In this document: positions 31,772-34,731 of the stretch, piece after piece
Numbering within the stretch: the stretch's first letter is position 1
How the letters are laid out: every line of letters starts with the position of its first letter
NCBI GenBank assembly: GCA_963926405.1
Contig: CAWUXI010000065.1
Span: 1-34,731 of the forward strand
Direction of reading: 5' to 3'
DNA: 34,731 bases
DNA from: CALSMU01 sp963926405
GTDB taxonomy: Bacteria > Bacteroidota > Bacteroidia > Flavobacteriales_D > Parvicellaceae
Program-made: the position numbers and the translations under genes
Notes under the pieces: model-generated
Databases searched by the model: none
Told to the model about the DNA's origin: nothing
Seen by the model: the letters and a program-made list of their open reading frames with translations, nothing else

Positions 31772-34288
31772 TTGCGTAAAATTCATAGAGTAATAATCTT
31801 TTTAACAAGCATGCTGTTGGCTCAAACTTGCTTTAGCCAGGCTTTGAGAGGCTTTGTGTATGATGAATTAAACCAACCCATTCCTTATGCTAATGTTTAT
31901 TTCAAATTTCAAGGTAGCGGAACGACCTCAGATTTAGGGGGAAAATATTTTTATCAATTTTCAGACCCAGGAGTTATAGAGCTTGTGGTTACAGCGGCTG
32001 GTTATAACAACAAATCGATAAAAATAATTATACCAGATAAACAAGATATAGTTCAAAATATTTGGCTAGAAACAGATATGGAACAGTTAAATGAAGTTCT
32101 GGTAGAATCAAAAAAAAGAGATCCAGCTTACGAAATTATACAAGCATCTGTTAAACAAAAAGAAAGATGGAGAAAGCAATATGAAAGTTCTATTTCGGAG
32201 GTATATATCAAGGCTAAAGAATTAATTAGTGAAAAAGAAACAAAACGACTAAAGAAATTAGAGAGCCAAGCGTCAATTGAAAAGGAGAATCAAAAGAAAG
32301 ACAATCAAGATGTGTTCTCGGAAGAAGAGAGTAAGAAGCAAAAGGAGATTAATGAAATTGCTGGTAGTATGAATATGTTTGAGTTACAGTTAACTAGGTA
32401 TTATGAATACCCTAATAACATTAAAGAGGTTAGAAGTGCGCATAAAAAGTTTGGTAGTACTTACGGCCTTTTTTTTAGTAATACTTCTGAGGCTGAATTT
32501 AATTTTTACACAAACTTGATGTCGGTAAGTGTTCTTAACGACCAACCCTTAATTTCACCTTTACACATTACATCTGTGTTAACGTATAAATTTAACTTAA
32601 TAGAAACAACATTCTATAATGAGCAAATGTTATATAAAATTAAAGTTACTCCAAGGAAAAAGGGTAATGCTGCTTGGTCAGGTTATATCTGGGTTTTAGA
32701 CAAACAGTTTTGTATTTTGAAAGTAGATTTACATTTAAGTAAGGGCGGATTAATTATTTATGATGAATTTAATATCAAACAAGAATATGGTTTTGAAAAT
32801 GATTCAGTTCTTACTCTAACCAAGCAAGATTTTGAATATGAATCTAAAGCAGGTAATCGAAATTTTTCAGGAAGTACGATGGTTCGTTATTCGGATTATC
32901 AAATTAATCCATATTTTGATAAGAAGTTCTTTAAGAATGAAATAGCCGTAACAACTGAACAAGCATACGAGCGAGATACTTCTTATTGGGAAAGTATACG
33001 ACCGGAGCCATTAACCAAAAAGGAACAGAAATTCCAATTTGTAAAAGACAGTTTATATGCATATACACATTCTGAAGTTTATTTAGACTCTCTTGATTCA
33101 GTTTATAATAGAGTTACCTTATTGAATTTACTTTGGGATGGAGTGGGGTTTTCTGATAGAAAAAACAGAAAATATTGGCAATTTTCATCTTTAGCCGGAA
33201 CTATTGACCCGTTTGAGATAGGAGGTGTACGTCTGGGACCAAATGCCTCAGTGTTTAAAAAGTGGAAAAACGAAAAAACTCTTTCGTCATTTGCTCAAAT
33301 AAATACTGGAATCAGAAACCCAGAATTGAAAGGTATGTTCAGTCTAGGATTTAGATATGATCCAAAACATTTCGGGAGAATAGATTTTTATGTAGGTGAT
33401 CAATACGATTTAATTGTTGAAAATGACGCTGTATCAAACCTTTTACAGAGAAAGAACTGGGTTCAAGAAAAGGATTTATCTATAGGGACTTCTAGAGAGC
33501 TTGTAAATGGTTTATATTGGGGAGCAAGATTTAGGTATGCTCGTGTAATTCCTATTACGGACTTAAACTTTAATCCAGAAGCTGACGATTGGTTTGTAGA
33601 TAATAACCCAATCGAGTTTGACGCTTATAATAAAGCCGTAATAAACACGAGTTTTACGTTTATTCCTTTTCAGAAATATATGACAGAACCAAATCGAAAA
33701 ATTGTTTTGGGGAGTAAGTGGCCTCAGTTTTTTGTTTACTACGAGAAGGGCATAGGCGGTTTATTTAATAGTGAGGTAAACTATGATTATGCCGAAGCCG
33801 AAATTTCACAATCATTTAAACTAGGAACAATGGGAACCTCTAACTATAAAGTGTTGTTTGGTAAATATCTTAATACACAAAAGATGTATTACACGGATTA
33901 TGAAATTTATCCAAGAGGAGATCAATGGTTTTTTGCATCTTTAATGGAGTCCATGCAAATACAAGATACAACATTATCAGTAACTGACCAGCATTTTAGA
34001 GCGCACTATGCGCATCATTTCAATGGAGCTATTATCAATTATATTCCTTTTGTAAAAAAGCTAAGAATACATGTAGTTGCTGGAGCGAGTGCGTTATGGA
34101 TAAAAGAATCTAACTACGTATATGAAGAAGTCTTTTTAGGAATTGAAAGAACGTTTAAAATCCAACGGTCTCGCTTTCGATTTGGAATCTATTTTGTGGC
34201 GGCAGAATCCACGAATGCTAGTATTTCTCCTCGAATTAAATTTGCGATTAATCAATATTCTATAAGGGATCAGAGTTGGGGTTATTGA
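31772..34288 (+). CDS. DUF5686 outer-membrane protein with CarboxypepD-like domain
   Basis: This 838-residue protein has a signal peptide (ending FSQ), a carboxypeptidase-regulatory-like domain (about 24-100; LRGFVYDELNQPIPYANVYF), a charged Lys/Glu-rich stretch (about 150-195) and a long DUF5686 region ending in barrel-like strands. Such proteins are common surface or outer-membrane proteins in Bacteroidota with unknown jobs; they resemble TonB-linked receptors at the N-terminus but have no plug domain. It starts with TTG at 31772 and lies 12 bases after the hydrolase, so the two share a transcript. No in-frame ATG upstream gives a full signal peptide. Confidence 0.82.
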   Translation: MRKIHRVIIFLTSMLLAQTCFSQALRGFVYDELNQPIPYANVYFKFQGSGTTSDLGGKYFYQFSDPGVIELVVTAAGYNNKSIKIIIPDKQDIVQNIWLETDMEQLNEVLVESKKRDPAYEIIQASVKQKERWRKQYESSISEVYIKAKELISEKETKRLKKLESQASIEKENQKKDNQDVFSEEESKKQKEINEIAGSMNMFELQLTRYYEYPNNIKEVRSAHKKFGSTYGLFFSNTSEAEFNFYTNLMSVSVLNDQPLISPLHITSVLTYKFNLIETTFYNEQMLYKIKVTPRKKGNAAWSGYIWVLDKQFCILKVDLHLSKGGLIIYDEFNIKQEYGFENDSVLTLTKQDFEYESKAGNRNFSGSTMVRYSDYQINPYFDKKFFKNEIAVTTEQAYERDTSYWESIRPEPLTKKEQKFQFVKDSLYAYTHSEVYLDSLDSVYNRVTLLNLLWDGVGFSDRKNRKYWQFSSLAGTIDPFEIGGVRLGPNASVFKKWKNEKTLSSFAQINTGIRNPELKGMFSLGFRYDPKHFGRIDFYVGDQYDLIVENDAVSNLLQRKNWVQEKDLSIGTSRELVNGLYWGARFRYARVIPITDLNFNPEADDWFVDNNPIEFDAYNKAVINTSFTFIPFQKYMTEPNRKIVLGSKWPQFFVYYEKGIGGLFNSEVNYDYAEAEISQSFKLGTMGTSNYKVLFGKYLNTQKMYYTDYEIYPRGDQWFFASLMESMQIQDTTLSVTDQHFRAHYAHHFNGAIINYIPFVKKLRIHVVAGASALWIKESNYVYEEVFLGIERTFKIQRSRFRFGIYFVAAESTNASISPRIKFAINQYSIRDQSWGY

Positions 34289-34339
34289 TTTCTTTTCAAT
34301 AAACTTAAAAAATTTGAATTCAATTTCATATTTTACAAT

Positions 34340-34347
34340 TACATTTG
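34340..34347 (+). promoter_or_regulatory. TAnnTTTG -7 element for pyrR
   Basis: TACATTTG matches exactly and lies 16 bases before the pyrR ATG. A TTTG at 34313-34316 is 23 bases away, slightly farther than usual. The leader would be about 10-12 bases, too short for an attenuator in front of pyrR itself. Confidence 0.45.
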
Positions 34348-34363
34348 TGAGATTAAACAATAA

Positions 34364-34731
34364 ATGAAGCCGACCTTAATTGTAAATAGCCAACAATTTC
34401 AACTGACTATCACTCGGCTTTCTCACCAATTAATTGAAAATCACAACGACTTTAGCAATTCTGCTATTATTGGATTGCAACCGCGTGGAATTTATTTAGC
34501 TAACAGACTTCAAGAAGAACTCAAGAAAATCACAGGAATTGATGTTCTTACAGGGGCTTTAGATATTACTTTTTATAGAGATGATTTTGGAAGATCGGAT
34601 AATCCATTAATCCCAAGCGTTACAAACTTGGATTTCTCCATTGAAAACAAGAAAGTTATTTTAGTGGATGATGTTCTTTATACTGCCAGAACAGTAAGAG
34701 CGGGATTAGACGCTTTGATGTCGTTTGGTCG
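34364..34731 (+). CDS. pyrR: PyrR, pyrimidine regulator / uracil phosphoribosyltransferase (3' partial)
   Basis: The frame starts at ATG 34364 and runs off the right edge after 122 codons (PyrR is ~180). It is a type I phosphoribosyltransferase fold: LIVNSQQFQLTITRLSHQLIE at the start, IIGLQPRGIYLANRL, ITFYRDDFGRSDNPL and the PRPP-binding motif VILVDDVLYTARTVRAGLDAL (98-118). The middle of that motif has Ala (TART) where TGRT is usual. PyrR controls pyrimidine genes in other bacteria by binding mRNA; in Bacteroidota it may act mostly as the enzyme. It has its own -7 element. Confidence 0.93.
   Translation, partial: MKPTLIVNSQQFQLTITRLSHQLIENHNDFSNSAIIGLQPRGIYLANRLQEELKKITGIDVLTGALDITFYRDDFGRSDNPLIPSVTNLDFSIENKKVILVDDVLYTARTVRAGLDALMSFG

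Noticed and set aside
1..34731. CRISPR arrays, tRNA, rRNA, prophage or defence genes
   Set aside because: I looked for repeats, cloverleaf-like sequences and known gene families on both strands and found none.

Overview
The window is a piece of a low-GC chromosome from a Bacteroidota bacterium, most likely a Flavobacteriales relative (inference). The signs are a secreted hydrolase with a type IX secretion C-terminal sorting domain, outer-membrane proteins of the DUF5723 and DUF5686 (CarboxypepD_reg-like) types, a LolA gene behind ftsK, DUF4268 and DUF4412-type proteins, and many upstream sequences fitting the Bacteroidota -7 promoter element TAnnTTTG. No rRNA, tRNA, CRISPR array, prophage or recognisable defence island was seen. 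Most of the window is ordinary core and accessory chromosome.

Layout, left to right. 1-907: the end of a CheY-like receiver protein and a CheC-type phosphatase homologue. 908-1442: a gene-free stretch holding a 154-bp nested palindromic repeat element. 1443-4204: a MOSC-domain protein facing the last two genes of histidine degradation (hutG, hutF). 4319-5278: a MoxR-type AAA+ ATPase without its usual partner genes. 5426-6823: an IS4-family insertion sequence whose transposase frame has an in-frame stop. 6858-9450: an outer-membrane protein and a membrane acyltransferase, ended by a perfect bidirectional terminator. 9501-12600: ftsK-lolA on the minus strand. 12750-15799: two related exported proteins, a hotdog thioesterase and a glycosyltransferase, all on minus. 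15948-21545: a very large lipoprotein of the bacterial alpha-2-macroglobulin family with an intact thioester motif. 21603-23640: LD-carboxypeptidase, peroxiredoxin and DUF4268 protein on minus.

23641-23988 is a hairpin-rich gene-free stretch before a LuxR-type response regulator, an feoA without feoB, a zinc-ribbon protein and aroQ. aroQ ends tail-to-tail, with an 11-bp overlap, against the T9SS hydrolase gene. 27144-27953 is a double universal stress protein. 28270-30867 is a tightly packed operon: ettA, an S4 RNA-binding protein, a DUF2007 protein and a cyclophilin. It ends at a strong terminator that lies only three bases before the next start codon (an alpha/beta hydrolase, followed by a DUF5686 outer-membrane protein). 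The window closes inside pyrR, which runs off the right edge.

Together the genes cover envelope building and defence (alpha-2-macroglobulin, LdcA, LolA, FtsK, outer-membrane barrels), histidine use, oxidative and general stress, and translation control. I did not find a convincing undescribed multi-gene system. The best leads are the nested palindrome at 1130-1283, the hairpin cluster at 23723-23892, the single-active-site CheC homologue, the stop-interrupted transposase, and the 18-residue Tyr/Asp/Trp/Glu run in the alpha-2-macroglobulin.
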